Shown here piece after piece: positions 35,562 to 44,607 of a DNA stretch of 46,143 nucleotides. The notes beneath the pieces are model-generated. The model did no database searches. It saw only the letters and a program-made list of their open reading frames with translations, and was not told the origin of the DNA. How positions within the stretch are numbered: the first letter of the stretch is position 1; each line of letters begins with the position of its first letter. The DNA is from an uncultured Planctomycetota bacterium (GTDB lineage Bacteria > Planctomycetota > Phycisphaerae > Phycisphaerales > UBA5793): positions 1-46,143 of the forward strand of contig CAADHA010000093.1 in the NCBI GenBank assembly GCA_900696685.1, given 5' to 3'. Both the position numbers and the translations under genes were made by a program.

Positions 35562-37241
35562 ATGCACGCCCTCTTTGACCAGCGCCGCTACCTCATTCCC
35601 TTCCGCGCCAGCCTTCTGCCGCAGATTTTCTGCGACACGCTGATCGTGGGGACGGGAGTGGCGGGCCTGCGGGCCGCGCTTGCGGCTGCGGAGCACGGCG
35701 AAGTCATCCTCCTCGCCAAGGCCGACCTCAGGCGATCCAGCACGGCCTGGGCGCAAGGCGGCATCGCGGCCGTGCTCGGCGCATCCGAATCAGCAGTCCG
35801 GCTGCACGTCGAGGACACGATCGCGACCGGGGGGGGGCTGTGCAACGCCGCCGTCGTCGAGGCCACCGTCGCCGGCGCGCGGCCTCGCATCGAGGAACTC
35901 CGCCGCTGGGGCATGCGCTTTGACGTCAACGAGGAGGGGGAGATTTCCCTGGGGCGCGAGGGGGGGCACCGCGAGTCGCGCATCCTCCACGCCGACGGCG
36001 ACGCCACAGGCCGCGAACTCGTCCGCTGCCTCGGCGCACAGGTCATGGCCAATCCTGCCATCCGCGTCTTCGAGAACTGCTTCGCGCTTGATCTGCTCAC
36101 CGTCTCCGAGGCCGACAACAGCCCCGTGGTGGGGGCGATCACGCATCATCCGAAATATGGCCTCCAGATGATCTGGTCGTGGTCGACGATCATTGCCACC
36201 GGCGGTGCGGGCGGGGTCTACCGCGAGACGACCAACCCCGCGGGCACGACGGGCGACGGCATCGCCATGGCCTGCCGCGCCGGCGCAGCCGTCGCCGACA
36301 TGGCCTTCATCCAGTTTCATCCCACGACGCTCTACGTCGCAGGGGCTGAGCGTTCGCTCATCACCGAGGCGGTGCGCGGGGAAGGGGCGCACCTCGTCGA
36401 TCGGCGCGGGCAGCGGTTCATGCAGGCGGCGCACCCGATGGCCGAATTGGCGCCGCGCGACATCGTCAGCCGCAGCATCATCGACCACCTCGCGCAGACC
36501 GGCGACACGCACGTCTTCCTCGATGCGAGGCACTTCAAGCCCGGATTCTTCGCCCAGCGCTTCCCCGGCATCGCCGCCCAACTGGCGCGCTTCGACATCG
36601 ATCCCGAGCACGACCTCATTCCCGTGCATCCGGGCGCCCATTACACCATCGGCGGTATCTTCGTCGATGCGTGCGGCCGCACCAACCGGCCGGGACTGTA
36701 CGCCTGCGGCGAGGCGGCGTGCTCGGGCCTCCATGGCGCCAACCGGCTGGCGAGCAACAGCCTCCTCGAAGGCCTGGTTTACGGCGAGATCACCGGCCGC
36801 ACCTGCGCCGAACAGCGCGAGCCGTCCAACGGCCCGCGCACGCCCAAGCGCATCATCAGCGACATCCCCCTCTCCGAGCACGGCGGACTGGACCTCGCCG
36901 ACGTGCGATCAAGCCTGCGCAGCGTGATGTGGCGTCACCTGGGCATCGTCCGCGACGGCCGGACGATGGACGACGTGCGAGAGATGATCGACTTCTGGGG
37001 CCGCTACACGCTCGATAAGATATTCGACGATCCGCAAGGCTGGGAGACGCAGAACATGCTGCTGGTGTCGTCGCTGATCTGCAACAGCGCAATATGGCGG
37101 ACCGAGAGCCGTGGAGTGCACAGCCGCCGCGACTTCCCGGAGCCGAACGACGAGTTCCGCTGCCATGACGTCTGGAGGCGCGGGCACAGCGAGCCGGCCC
37201 GTGTCGCGGTCGCCCCCTCCGCCGCGGAGGTCGGCGCATGA
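35562..37241 (+). CDS. nadB: L-aspartate oxidase
   Basis: The 559-residue flavoprotein oxidises L-aspartate to iminoaspartate, the first step of NAD synthesis. The FAD loop DTLIVGTGVAGLRAAL, the AWAQGGIAAVLG segment, the HADGDATG region, and HYTIGGIFVDACGRTNRPGLYACGEAACSGLHGANRLASNSLLEG all match. Fumarate reductase flavoproteins are relatives, but the GGIAAV and SGLHGANRLASNSLLE segments favour NadB. No nadA or nadC gene is in the window. The stop overlaps the next gene's start by 4 bases (ATGA). Confidence 0.9.
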   Translation: MHALFDQRRYLIPFRASLLPQIFCDTLIVGTGVAGLRAALAAAEHGEVILLAKADLRRSSTAWAQGGIAAVLGASESAVRLHVEDTIATGGGLCNAAVVEATVAGARPRIEELRRWGMRFDVNEEGEISLGREGGHRESRILHADGDATGRELVRCLGAQVMANPAIRVFENCFALDLLTVSEADNSPVVGAITHHPKYGLQMIWSWSTIIATGGAGGVYRETTNPAGTTGDGIAMACRAGAAVADMAFIQFHPTTLYVAGAERSLITEAVRGEGAHLVDRRGQRFMQAAHPMAELAPRDIVSRSIIDHLAQTGDTHVFLDARHFKPGFFAQRFPGIAAQLARFDIDPEHDLIPVHPGAHYTIGGIFVDACGRTNRPGLYACGEAACSGLHGANRLASNSLLEGLVYGEITGRTCAEQREPSNGPRTPKRIISDIPLSEHGGLDLADVRSSLRSVMWRHLGIVRDGRTMDDVREMIDFWGRYTLDKIFDDPQGWETQNMLLVSSLICNSAIWRTESRGVHSRRDFPEPNDEFRCHDVWRRGHSEPARVAVAPSAAEVGA

Positions 37242-37771
37242 TCGCCTTCCGGCCGAAGGTGCTGCTGCTGGCCGGTGCGCTCGCCGCGGCCGTGCCTGTC
37301 GCGTGCCAGGTCGAGATAGGCCGCCTCGACGTGCGTGAAGAGCGTCTCAAGGCCATCGACCGCGCCCAGGCGCAGCAGGCCGCCCAACTCACCGTCGTCC
37401 GTGACGACGGGTCGGTCACGCTCAACTCGCCCCGCCCCGAGCACCTCGTCGCCCATCTTCGCCAGCAGATCGTCGAGGGGAACGTCGATCTCATTCACGA
37501 TCAACTGCTCTCAGACGCGGCGAAAGCGCTCTATTCGCAGCGCGGCCTGGATTCGCATGACGCAGCGCACTGGCTCATCGCCAATCAGCGCGATGTGCTC
37601 ATTCTGCTCAATCGGATGACGGCCGGGCTGAGCAGCCCGGAAGTGATCTCCGAGGCGGTCGACCAGGGCTATCGCCTGCGCATCGCCCCGCACCTCGAGC
37701 GGTCGTTCCGCTTCACCACGCTCGACATCGTGCGCGAGAACGGCCAGTTCCGCCTGCTGCTGATCTCGTAG
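37238..37771 (+). CDS. Small exported protein of unknown function
   Basis: The product is 177 residues. It starts with a signal segment (KVLLLAGALAAAVPVAC) whose cysteine could be lipid-modified, although the proline three residues before it is unusual for a lipobox. The rest is mixed alpha/beta with no family I know. The ATGA overlap with nadB shows the two are translated together. Its role in NAD synthesis is not implied by that alone. Confidence 0.6.
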   Translation: MIAFRPKVLLLAGALAAAVPVACQVEIGRLDVREERLKAIDRAQAQQAAQLTVVRDDGSVTLNSPRPEHLVAHLRQQIVEGNVDLIHDQLLSDAAKALYSQRGLDSHDAAHWLIANQRDVLILLNRMTAGLSSPEVISEAVDQGYRLRIAPHLERSFRFTTLDIVRENGQFRLLLIS

Positions 37772-37818
37772 TTCCGACTTGCGGGCGCCGGGCACGGCGC
37801 CGGCGGTCGGGCGATCGC

Positions 37819-38364
37819 CTATTTCTCTTCCTCGTCTATGTCGAGGGCGAAGAAACTGTCGCTCTCGTCGGGCATGTCGATGCCTTCGGTGCCCGGTCCC
37901 GCATCGTCGTTGAGGCGCACGCTGTCGGCCTCGCCCGCACGCGCGGCCGGTGCAGCAGGGGCCGGGCGCCGGGATGGCGGCCTCACCGGCCCCGTCTTCG
38001 GCGACGCACCTCCACTTTCCTCGTCGGGCTTGAGGATAGCGAGTGGCTTGAGTTTCTCCGGCTCGCCGTTAATGACCACCTGGAGCGGCACAGGGCCGAT
38101 GAGGATCACGTCGCCGGGGCACAGCCCCATTGTTGTCACCTGCTCGGAGTTCACGAACGTGCCGTTGCTCGAGCCGAGGTCCTCGACCACGAACTCTTCA
38201 TCTTCATCGTCGTAGTAGACGGCCGCGTGCTCGCGAGAGACGCTCGTCAGGGGGATGCGCAGATCGCACGTGTCCTTGCGGCCGATGATGTACCGGCGGC
38301 CGGTCTTGATCTCGAAATCCCGGCGTTGGCCGTCGGGAGTGAACATGACGAGTGAAGCACGCAT
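37819..38364 (-). CDS. FHA-domain protein
   Basis: The 181-residue cytosolic protein has an N-terminal forkhead-associated domain (about residues 5-100): YIIGRKDTCDLRIPLTSVSREHAAVYY and EDLGSSNGTFVN. The GR, SREH and SNGTxVN phosphothreonine-binding positions are all present. The C-terminal 80 residues are acidic and low in complexity. FHA proteins dock onto phosphothreonine proteins, often in kinase signalling. Start ATG 38364 has AGAGG upstream. It is divergent from the HemW-like gene, and no Ser/Thr kinase is beside it. Confidence 0.88.
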   Translation of the reverse strand: MRASLVMFTPDGQRRDFEIKTGRRYIIGRKDTCDLRIPLTSVSREHAAVYYDDEDEEFVVEDLGSSNGTFVNSEQVTTMGLCPGDVILIGPVPLQVVINGEPEKLKPLAILKPDEESGGASPKTGPVRPPSRRPAPAAPAARAGEADSVRLNDDAGPGTEGIDMPDESDSFFALDIDEEEK

Positions 38365-38435
38365 GGCTAGCCTCTGACAGACGTTGTCACGAACTGGCGG
38401 ACGACCCCTTCCCGGCGAACGCGGGAAACAGACCT

Positions 38436-39680
38436 TTGAGCCGGACCCTCCACCCGACCATCCTGAGCACCATTCGCCCCGGCACTTCCGGGGCGGATGC
38501 CGACCTCACTGCCGTTCTTGCCGGGCTGGTCCCACCGGCCCGGCCTCAATCACTCTACGTCCACATCCCCTTCTGCTTCCACAAGTGCCACTACTGCGAC
38601 TTCTACAGCATCGTAGACAGCGGGCCGAGGCGGGCGGAGTTCGCGCGCCGCCTGATCGGTGAATTATTGTGCCTTCGACCCTGCGCGGCTCCTCCCGCGC
38701 GCACGATTTTTGTCGGGGGTGGAACGCCCACCCTCCTCGAACCCGCCCTCTGGTTGCCGCTTCTGGCCGCCATCCGCGACCTCGCCCGGCCGGATTCCCG
38801 CACCGAATTCACCGTCGAGGCCAATCCGGAGACGGTGACGGCCGAGTTGCTCGACATTCTCGTGCAGGGCGGGGTCAACCGCCTGAGCATCGGCGCCCAG
38901 TCCTTCAACCCGGCTCATCTCAAGTCCCTCGAACGCTGGCACGAGCCGGAAAGCGTCGGCCGCGCCGTCGAAATGGCCCGTGCTGCGGGCCTGGCCAATC
39001 TCAATCTCGACCTGATCTTCGGCATCCCGGGCCAGAATCTCAATGACTGGCTCAGCGACCTCGACGCGGCGCTGGCGCTGGCGCCCTCTCACCTGAGTTG
39101 CTACGCGCTCACTTACGAGCCGAACACTCCACTCGCCGCGCGCCTGTCGCAGGGGAGCGTCGAGCGTGTGGATGAGGATCTTGAGGCGGAGATGTTCCTG
39201 GCGACGAGGCATCGGCTGTCCGAGGCGGGCTTTGAAGCGTATGAAATCAGCAACTTCGCGCGGCCCGGCTTCGCCTGCCGGCACAACCTTGCCTATTGGC
39301 GCAGTGAAGACTGGCTCGCGGCCGGGCCCAGCGCCTCGGGCCACGTAGCGGGCCTGCGGTGGAAGAACGCGCCGCACCTGGGCCGCTATCTGGAGTCGAC
39401 CGGACCGGCGCCGCTGATCGAGTGCGACCGGCCCGCGCCGGCCACGCAACTGGCCGAGCGCTTGCTGATGGGGCTGCGTCTCTCGGAGGGCGTTGAATCG
39501 GAGGCGGTGCTCAGCGCTGCGGCCCCGCTCGGCCGGGATGCGGCGCTGGTCGCGTGCATCGACGCTCATGCGCAGCGAGGCATGATCCTGTTCGACGCGG
39601 GCCGCTGGCGCATCGCGGAGGATTCGCTACTCATGGCAGACACGATCATCGGCGCGGTGATGCGCGCTGTTGATCCGTGA
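38436..39680 (+). CDS. hemW: HemW-like radical SAM protein
   Basis: The product is about 414 residues. The 4Fe-4S motif CFHKCHYC (CX3CX2C) follows SLYVHIPF. IFVGGGTPTLL, EANPETVT, RLSIGAQSFNP, and LDLIFGIPGQ are typical of HemW, a heme chaperone once called oxygen-independent coproporphyrinogen oxidase. The single extra Cys after the cluster motif that marks true HemN is absent, so heme trafficking rather than oxidation is the likely role. The late CRHNLAYWRSEDWLAAGPSASGH segment fits HemW. The start is uncertain: a TTG at 38436 with GGGAAA upstream, or a GTG at 38352 that would overlap the FHA gene start. Confidence 0.82.
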   Translation: MSRTLHPTILSTIRPGTSGADADLTAVLAGLVPPARPQSLYVHIPFCFHKCHYCDFYSIVDSGPRRAEFARRLIGELLCLRPCAAPPARTIFVGGGTPTLLEPALWLPLLAAIRDLARPDSRTEFTVEANPETVTAELLDILVQGGVNRLSIGAQSFNPAHLKSLERWHEPESVGRAVEMARAAGLANLNLDLIFGIPGQNLNDWLSDLDAALALAPSHLSCYALTYEPNTPLAARLSQGSVERVDEDLEAEMFLATRHRLSEAGFEAYEISNFARPGFACRHNLAYWRSEDWLAAGPSASGHVAGLRWKNAPHLGRYLESTGPAPLIECDRPAPATQLAERLLMGLRLSEGVESEAVLSAAAPLGRDAALVACIDAHAQRGMILFDAGRWRIAEDSLLMADTIIGAVMRAVDP

Positions 39681-39856
39681 AACGGCGCGTGGCCCGGAGT
39701 CGCAACGAGGTCGCGGCCGGCGCGCTTCGATGCCGGTGCGCCCTGGGCGTAGCCGGGCCTGCCGCGTGCCGCACTCGACCCGCCGCGTGATCGGGTTTAC
39801 GATGAATCGGCCGCGCGACAATCGTTTCCAGCCTCCCGCGCGCCGCGGAGACAGCC

Positions 39857-40366
39857 ATGAGCACCGATGCGTCCAAGACCGCCGAGCCTGTGGACGATCG
39901 GGCTTTCGCCTCGTGCCACGTGCTGATCGTGGATGACAACCGGCAGAATGTCGAGTTGCTCGAAGCGTACCTCTCGGCCCTGCCGTGCGAGATCAGCAGC
40001 GCGTTCGACGGCGTGGAGGCGCTGGCCGCCGTTGCCCAGCGGCCGCCCGATCTGATCCTCCTGGACATCATGATGCCTCGCATGTCGGGCTTCGAGGTCT
40101 GCCAGAGGCTCAAATCCGACCCCGCGACGCGAGACATTCCCGTCCTCATGGTCACCGCGCTCAATGAGGTCGGCGACGTGGAGCGCGGCGCCGAGGCGGG
40201 CACCGACGACTTCCTTTCCAAGCCCTTCAACAGGATCGAGTTGCTCACGCGCGTGCGATCGCTTCTTCGCATGCGACTGCTGAAGCGCGAGTTGGACCGG
40301 CAGGCGGGCCGGGCCGAAGCCGACCGGCGAAGCGATCTCGATGAGCAGACCAGCCCGGGGCTGTGA
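39857..40366 (+). CDS. Single-domain response regulator
   Basis: The 169-residue cytosolic protein is a receiver domain with little else. The acidic pair is in VLIVDDNRQN, the phospho-acceptor Asp in LILLDIMMPRMSG, a Thr in LMVTALN, and the Lys in LSKPF. About 35 charged residues follow, without a DNA-binding or enzymatic output domain. Such proteins act as phosphate shuttles or by protein contact. No kinase is adjacent. The orphan hybrid kinase at 19.8 kb is one possible partner, but this is a guess. Confidence 0.9.
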   Translation: MSTDASKTAEPVDDRAFASCHVLIVDDNRQNVELLEAYLSALPCEISSAFDGVEALAAVAQRPPDLILLDIMMPRMSGFEVCQRLKSDPATRDIPVLMVTALNEVGDVERGAEAGTDDFLSKPFNRIELLTRVRSLLRMRLLKRELDRQAGRAEADRRSDLDEQTSPGL

Positions 40367-40377
40367 GCGGCGGATGC

Positions 40378-41865
40378 CTACTCGCGTGTAATCCTGACCC
40401 GCGCCGTCAGGCCGCGCTGCGCGATTATCATCTGCCACGTCGTGCCGAACATCCGGGCGTCGATCGGCACGCGCAGGTGGAGCATCGGCCCGTCGTGGGT
40501 CTGCTCGACGGCCCACTCGACTTCGCCCGCCGGAACATCCCGCCCGCCCGAAACGAGTGACTCGACCGAAGCGCCCGAAACGACCGTCCAACCCTCGGGC
40601 AGCGGCACGACGCGGTGGACTTCCATTTTCAGTTCGGCCAGGAGGTCGGAAGTGCGGACACTGTAGTAATCCATCAGCCGGGCCTGTGGGAGCATTCCGT
40701 CTGCGGCGTTCATTGCGCCCTGGAGCATGGGCTTCATGTCGATTGTGCAGCGCAGCGAGTGTTCGTCGATCACTTCCGTGCCGACTGAGAGCAGTTTGGC
40801 CGCCTTGCGCGAGAAAGGCGCGAGGGCCGGGTCGCCGTAGTAGATCATGCCCGCTCCGTTGCCGAGGCGGTTGCCGCGCCCTTCGCCCGCGAAGCGGCGC
40901 TCGCTCATCGGCTCGTAGTGAACGCGCTCAGGGAGGTAGGCAAGCGCGAGGCGGTCGTACATGCGCTTGGCTGCGCCGCCGAGGCTCAGGCCGTCATCGA
41001 CCGCGAGAAGGAAGACCTGGTTGGCGAGCGGGCCGTGCCATGGATCGATTCCGGCGAAGTAGCCGGCGACTCCGGCGTCGATGATGGCGAGCGCGACTGA
41101 GTCTTCGGCGCGGGTCAGGCCGCGATCGAGGTAGGCGCCGCCGGGCCCGATCTCCCACCAGCGCCCCGGCGCGCCGTTGTAGCACGAGCAGTTGAAGAGG
41201 ATCGCGCCGCCGAGATCAACGTTCCAATCTCGCAGGTTCGCCGCATCAAAGCACGCGACCATCCGGTCCGGGTAGCCGTGCGAGAAGAACAGGAGCACGT
41301 CGCGTCCGGCGAAGTCGGCCATGGCGGCACGCGCCTTCTCGGCGCGGACTTCATCGCTCTCTTTCACGCCGAGGAGGTGGGCGGAGATGTCCAATCCGAG
41401 TGCGCGGGCCGCGCCTCCGCTGCCCTTGATCGTGGGCACGACCGGCCCCTCCCACGATCCGAAGAACCCGCACCGCAGCCCGTACTCGCGCTTCCACGCG
41501 GCAATGATGCGCTCGACGAACCGCAGCGCCGCCTCGCCGTCGCGGCCCGTGATGAACCCGTACTCGAAATCCACGAAGGGATCATCATCAACCTGCGTCG
41601 AGATTTCGAGAATGCGATGTGCCAGTTGCACGTCAATTCGCTGAGGCGGAAGGACGAACGCGACGTAGCGCGGGCTGTGCTCGCGCAGCAGAGTGAGCAG
41701 TGCCCCGGAATCGTCGGAGTCGAACTCGACCACCCGGCCGCCGTGCTGAGCGGCGAGAGCGCCGGCGGCCGGGAGATAGGCCCCGTCGCCACCCCGCTCG
41801 ACGAGGACGAGATAGGCCGGATCGGTCGCGGCAAGCACCGCTTTGAGTACCAGGCACGTGAACAT
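40378..41865 (-). CDS. Caspase/gingipain-like (clan CD) putative peptidase
   Basis: The product is about 495 residues with no signal peptide. Two alternating strand-turn segments fit a caspase-like catalytic dyad: DVLLFFSHGYPDRMV (His196) and GGAILFNCSCYNGAP (Cys226 or Cys228). This order, His before Cys at strand ends, is typical of the C25/C14 fold, as in gingipains, CHAT and metacaspase relatives. The next segment SVALAIIDAGVAGYFAG also recurs in C25-like proteins. The N- and C-terminal regions (beta-rich, LHLRVPIDARMF) are unknown. ATG 41865 is chosen for AGGGAGAT upstream; the frame is open further upstream through a repeat. The substrate is unknown. Confidence 0.55.
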   Translation of the reverse strand: MFTCLVLKAVLAATDPAYLVLVERGGDGAYLPAAGALAAQHGGRVVEFDSDDSGALLTLLREHSPRYVAFVLPPQRIDVQLAHRILEISTQVDDDPFVDFEYGFITGRDGEAALRFVERIIAAWKREYGLRCGFFGSWEGPVVPTIKGSGGAARALGLDISAHLLGVKESDEVRAEKARAAMADFAGRDVLLFFSHGYPDRMVACFDAANLRDWNVDLGGAILFNCSCYNGAPGRWWEIGPGGAYLDRGLTRAEDSVALAIIDAGVAGYFAGIDPWHGPLANQVFLLAVDDGLSLGGAAKRMYDRLALAYLPERVHYEPMSERRFAGEGRGNRLGNGAGMIYYGDPALAPFSRKAAKLLSVGTEVIDEHSLRCTIDMKPMLQGAMNAADGMLPQARLMDYYSVRTSDLLAELKMEVHRVVPLPEGWTVVSGASVESLVSGGRDVPAGEVEWAVEQTHDGPMLHLRVPIDARMFGTTWQMIIAQRGLTARVRITRE

Positions 41866-41952
41866 GTCATCTCCCTCAGCGTCTGCGGACTCGCTCCAAG
41901 CATATTCCCTGAAGCCCGCGGCGCTTCCGGGGGCAATCACAACTTCGGCGTC

Positions 41953-41972
41953 ATGCCCGCGAAGGCGGGCAT
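41953..41972. repeat. REP-like palindrome (widespread bacterial repeat type)
   Basis: ATGCCCGC (41953-41960) pairs with GCGGGCAT (41965-41972) around GAAG, followed by CCAG. The consensus GTCATGCCCGCGAAGGCGGG is very like a repeat seen in many unrelated bacterial genomes (it encodes MPAKAGIQ when read as protein). It lies just upstream of the caspase-like gene. Only one copy is seen in this window. Confidence 0.6.
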
Positions 41973-42108
41973 CCAGAAACGGTCGAAGCACTGAGGCTGG
42001 AAAGCAGGGTGGCGTGTACTTTCTCAGGCCCGGCTCTCCGCGGCAAGCGGTCGGACAGAGGTACGGTTCGGGGCCGCCAGGTTTGGCGAAGGCAACCGCC
42101 TCGGTCGA

Positions 42109-43035
42109 CTACCGGCTCGCGCCCGGCAGGCGACCCATCTCGATCACAACTTCCGCCGCGAGGGCGGCGTTGGCGCGGAGGAGCGCCAGGTTGGCGCGCA
42201 ACGATCGACCCTGTGTGGCCTGCGCGACGGCGTCGAGGAGGAAAGGCGTGAGCGCGGCGCCGCGCACGCCAGCGGATTCGGCCCGCTTGATTGCCGCCGC
42301 CACCGCCCGCTCCATCTCCTCGTGCTCCAGCGCTTCGCTTTCGGGCACGGGATTGGCCAGCACGACCCCCGACTCCAGGCGAAGATCGATCCAGTGCACG
42401 CGGCACACGCGCGCCGCCTCGGCCGCGCTCTCCACGCGGTGCGGCGCGCGGGGCGCCTCCGAGCCGGCAGACCAGAACTGCGGGAACCGATCCGTGCGAT
42501 AGCCGAGCACCGGCACGCCGAGCGTGTCGAGATGCTCGAGCGTTGCGGGCACGTCGAGAATCGCCTTGACGCCGCTGCACACGACGCAACACGGCGTGGA
42601 AGCGATCGCGCGCAGGTCAGCGGAGACGTCGAACGTCTCTCGCCATCCGCGATGAACGCCGCCGATGCCGCCGGTGGCGAAGACGCGCAGGCCGAGATTG
42701 CGGCAGACGTCGAGCGTGCCGGCGACGGTCAGTCCCGCCGAGCCGCCGCGCGCCAGGACCGAGGCGAGATCGCGGCTTGAAGCCTTGATGGACCCCTTGC
42801 AGATCGCGAGTTCCTCGAGTTGCGCATCACTGAGGCCGACGATGAGTTGACCGTCGAGGATTCCGATCGTCGCGGGAACAGCGCCGGCAGCGCGCACGGC
42901 CTGCTCCATGTCGCGGATCGCGTCAAGATTGATCGGCCGCGGCAGGCCGTGCGTGAGGACCGCGGTTTCAAGCGCGACGACGGGTCGCGCGTGGCGCAGC
43001 GCATCGCGGATTTCATCGCGGCCGAAGGTGTGCAT
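42109..43035 (-). CDS. psuG: Pseudouridine-5'-phosphate glycosidase
   Basis: The 308-residue cytosolic enzyme breaks pseudouridine phosphate into uracil and ribose 5-phosphate. VVALETAVLTHGLPRP, AVPATIGILDGQLIVGL, KGSIKASSRDL, and LRVFATGGIGGVHRG all match PsuG; the catalytic Lys lies in this region. The following FWSAGSEA and GVVLANPVP also fit. No psuK or transporter is adjacent. It has no clear functional link to its neighbours. Confidence 0.92.
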   Translation of the reverse strand: MHTFGRDEIRDALRHARPVVALETAVLTHGLPRPINLDAIRDMEQAVRAAGAVPATIGILDGQLIVGLSDAQLEELAICKGSIKASSRDLASVLARGGSAGLTVAGTLDVCRNLGLRVFATGGIGGVHRGWRETFDVSADLRAIASTPCCVVCSGVKAILDVPATLEHLDTLGVPVLGYRTDRFPQFWSAGSEAPRAPHRVESAAEAARVCRVHWIDLRLESGVVLANPVPESEALEHEEMERAVAAAIKRAESAGVRGAALTPFLLDAVAQATQGRSLRANLALLRANAALAAEVVIEMGRLPGASR

Positions 43036-43069
43036 GGGGTGATCGTATCGCGAAGCCGCACGCGGCGTT

Positions 43070-44419
43070 TCAGCGTCCGCGGCGCGACTTCATGCGGCCG
43101 CCGAGCCGGCGCTTGGGCGGGCCTGAGGGCGCCACGCCTCCTGGGAACCGCTGGGCATCGACCGTGGCGCTCTCATCCTTCCAGACCGCCTCGGGGCCGG
43201 CGGCTCGACCGCGCGGTGAGCCTTGCGCCTTGGGCGCCTTGGGCATCTCCGCGCGCTTGTCCTCCGGCACGGGGCCAGGCACAAAGTCGGGATACTCGAG
43301 TTCCCCGATCTCGACATTCGCGAGCATTTCAATGGCGGTGAGCAGTTTTCCCTGGTCGGGCGCGACGAAACTCCACGCGATGCCGGTCTTGCCCGCGCGG
43401 GCGGTGCGGCCGATGCGGTGGATGTACACCTCGGGGTCCTCGGGCAGGTCGAAGTTGATGACGTGCGAGATGTCCGAGACGTCCAGGCCGCGGGCCGCGA
43501 GGTCCGACGCCACGACCACGCTCAGGTGCCCGCTCCGCAACTTGCGCACGATGGAGTTGCGCTTGCTCTGCGGCATGTCGCCGTGCAGCGAATGGACCTC
43601 GATGCCGTGCTTGCCCAGGTGCCGCGCCAGGCGGTCCACCGTGTCTTTCGTGCGGCAGAAGACCAGCGTAAGGTCCGGCTCCTCGTGCTTGAGAAGATGC
43701 ATGAGCAGCGCCCGCTTGTCCCACGGCTGGACGGCGATGTACTTCTGCTCGACCTGGCGCACCGTCAGGGCGCCTTCGCTGGTTGTGATCTTCACGGGAT
43801 CGGACATGTACTTGCGCGCCAGCGTCTCGATTTCCTCGGTGATGGTCGCGCTGACGAATGTGAACTGCGCCGGCCTCTTGATCCCGCCGAGGATCTTGCG
43901 GATGTCCTCCCGGAATCCGATGTCGAGCATGCGATCGACCTCGTCGAGGACGACGCGCCTGATGTTGGCGTAGGAGAGGACGCGGCGGTCGTGGAGGTCC
44001 ATGACGCGGCCGGGCGTGCCGACGACGAGATTGGGTTTGCGCTTCTCGAACTCTGCGATCTGGCTGCGCAGGCGCTGTCCGCCGTAGATCGGCTGGGAGC
44101 GGATGGGGGTGTAGCGGCCGAGCTTGCCGATCTCGGTGTCCACCTGCATGGCCAGTTCGCGCGTGGGGACGAGGATGAGGGCCTCGGCCTGCACGTTGGG
44201 GTCGCCCAGGTGCAGGAGCGGCAGGCCGAACGCCGCCGTCTTGCCTGTTCCCGTCCGCGCCTGGCCGAGGACGTCCTTGCCGGCGAGGATGAGGGGAATG
44301 AGGCGGGCCTGGATGTCGGTGGGCTGCTCGAAGCCCGCTTCAGCCACGCCGCGGCAGACGCTGGCGCGCAGCCCGAGGTCCGAGAATGGGGATTGAACGG
44401 TCTGGGTCAGTTCAGTCAT
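43070..44419 (-). CDS. DEAD-box RNA helicase with DEVD motif
   Basis: The product is about 449 residues. The Q-motif region FSDLGLRASVCRGVAEAGFEQPTDIQ, motif I ARTGTGKT, motif II as DEVD (LDEVDRMLDIGF) instead of DEAD, motif III SAT, and motif VI HRIGRTARAGKTG are all present. Such ATP-driven helicases remodel RNA in the cytoplasm, for example during ribosome assembly or cold adaptation. RhlE, DeaD or CshA identity cannot be told. The C-terminus is basic and rich in Arg/Gly/Pro, ending RLGGRMKSRRGR, probably an RNA-binding tail. It is divergent from alr. Confidence 0.9.
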   Translation of the reverse strand: MTELTQTVQSPFSDLGLRASVCRGVAEAGFEQPTDIQARLIPLILAGKDVLGQARTGTGKTAAFGLPLLHLGDPNVQAEALILVPTRELAMQVDTEIGKLGRYTPIRSQPIYGGQRLRSQIAEFEKRKPNLVVGTPGRVMDLHDRRVLSYANIRRVVLDEVDRMLDIGFREDIRKILGGIKRPAQFTFVSATITEEIETLARKYMSDPVKITTSEGALTVRQVEQKYIAVQPWDKRALLMHLLKHEEPDLTLVFCRTKDTVDRLARHLGKHGIEVHSLHGDMPQSKRNSIVRKLRSGHLSVVVASDLAARGLDVSDISHVINFDLPEDPEVYIHRIGRTARAGKTGIAWSFVAPDQGKLLTAIEMLANVEIGELEYPDFVPGPVPEDKRAEMPKAPKAQGSPRGRAAGPEAVWKDESATVDAQRFPGGVAPSGPPKRRLGGRMKSRRGR

Positions 44420-44524
44420 CTGTGCGTCTTTACTCTCAACGAGGCTCGGGATCCCACGCTCGGCGGCGGGTCGGGCCTGGTCGAGGCGGCAGAGCCGGGC
44501 GAACGCCTGCGGCCCTGAGAATGC

Positions 44525-44552
44525 TTGATGATAGAACACCGCGCTGTACGAT
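44525..44552 (+). promoter_or_regulatory. Sigma70-like promoter candidate for alr
   Basis: TTGATG (44525-44530) and TACGAT (44547-44552) are 16 bases apart; each matches the consensus hexamer at four of six positions. They lie about 55 bases before a TTG start at 44608. Transcription from here would begin after an alternative ATG start at 44521, so the promoter supports the later start codon. Confidence 0.4.
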
Positions 44553-44607
44553 ACAAGTCAGACCGGCGCCACGCCCCGGCCGAGTCGCCGCCGCCACGAA
44601 AGCCCCC

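Noticed and set aside
41941..41991. Coding extension of the caspase-like gene through the REP-like palindrome
   Set aside because: The reading frame crosses a repeat that is non-coding in other genomes; ATG 41865 has a clear ribosome binding site.
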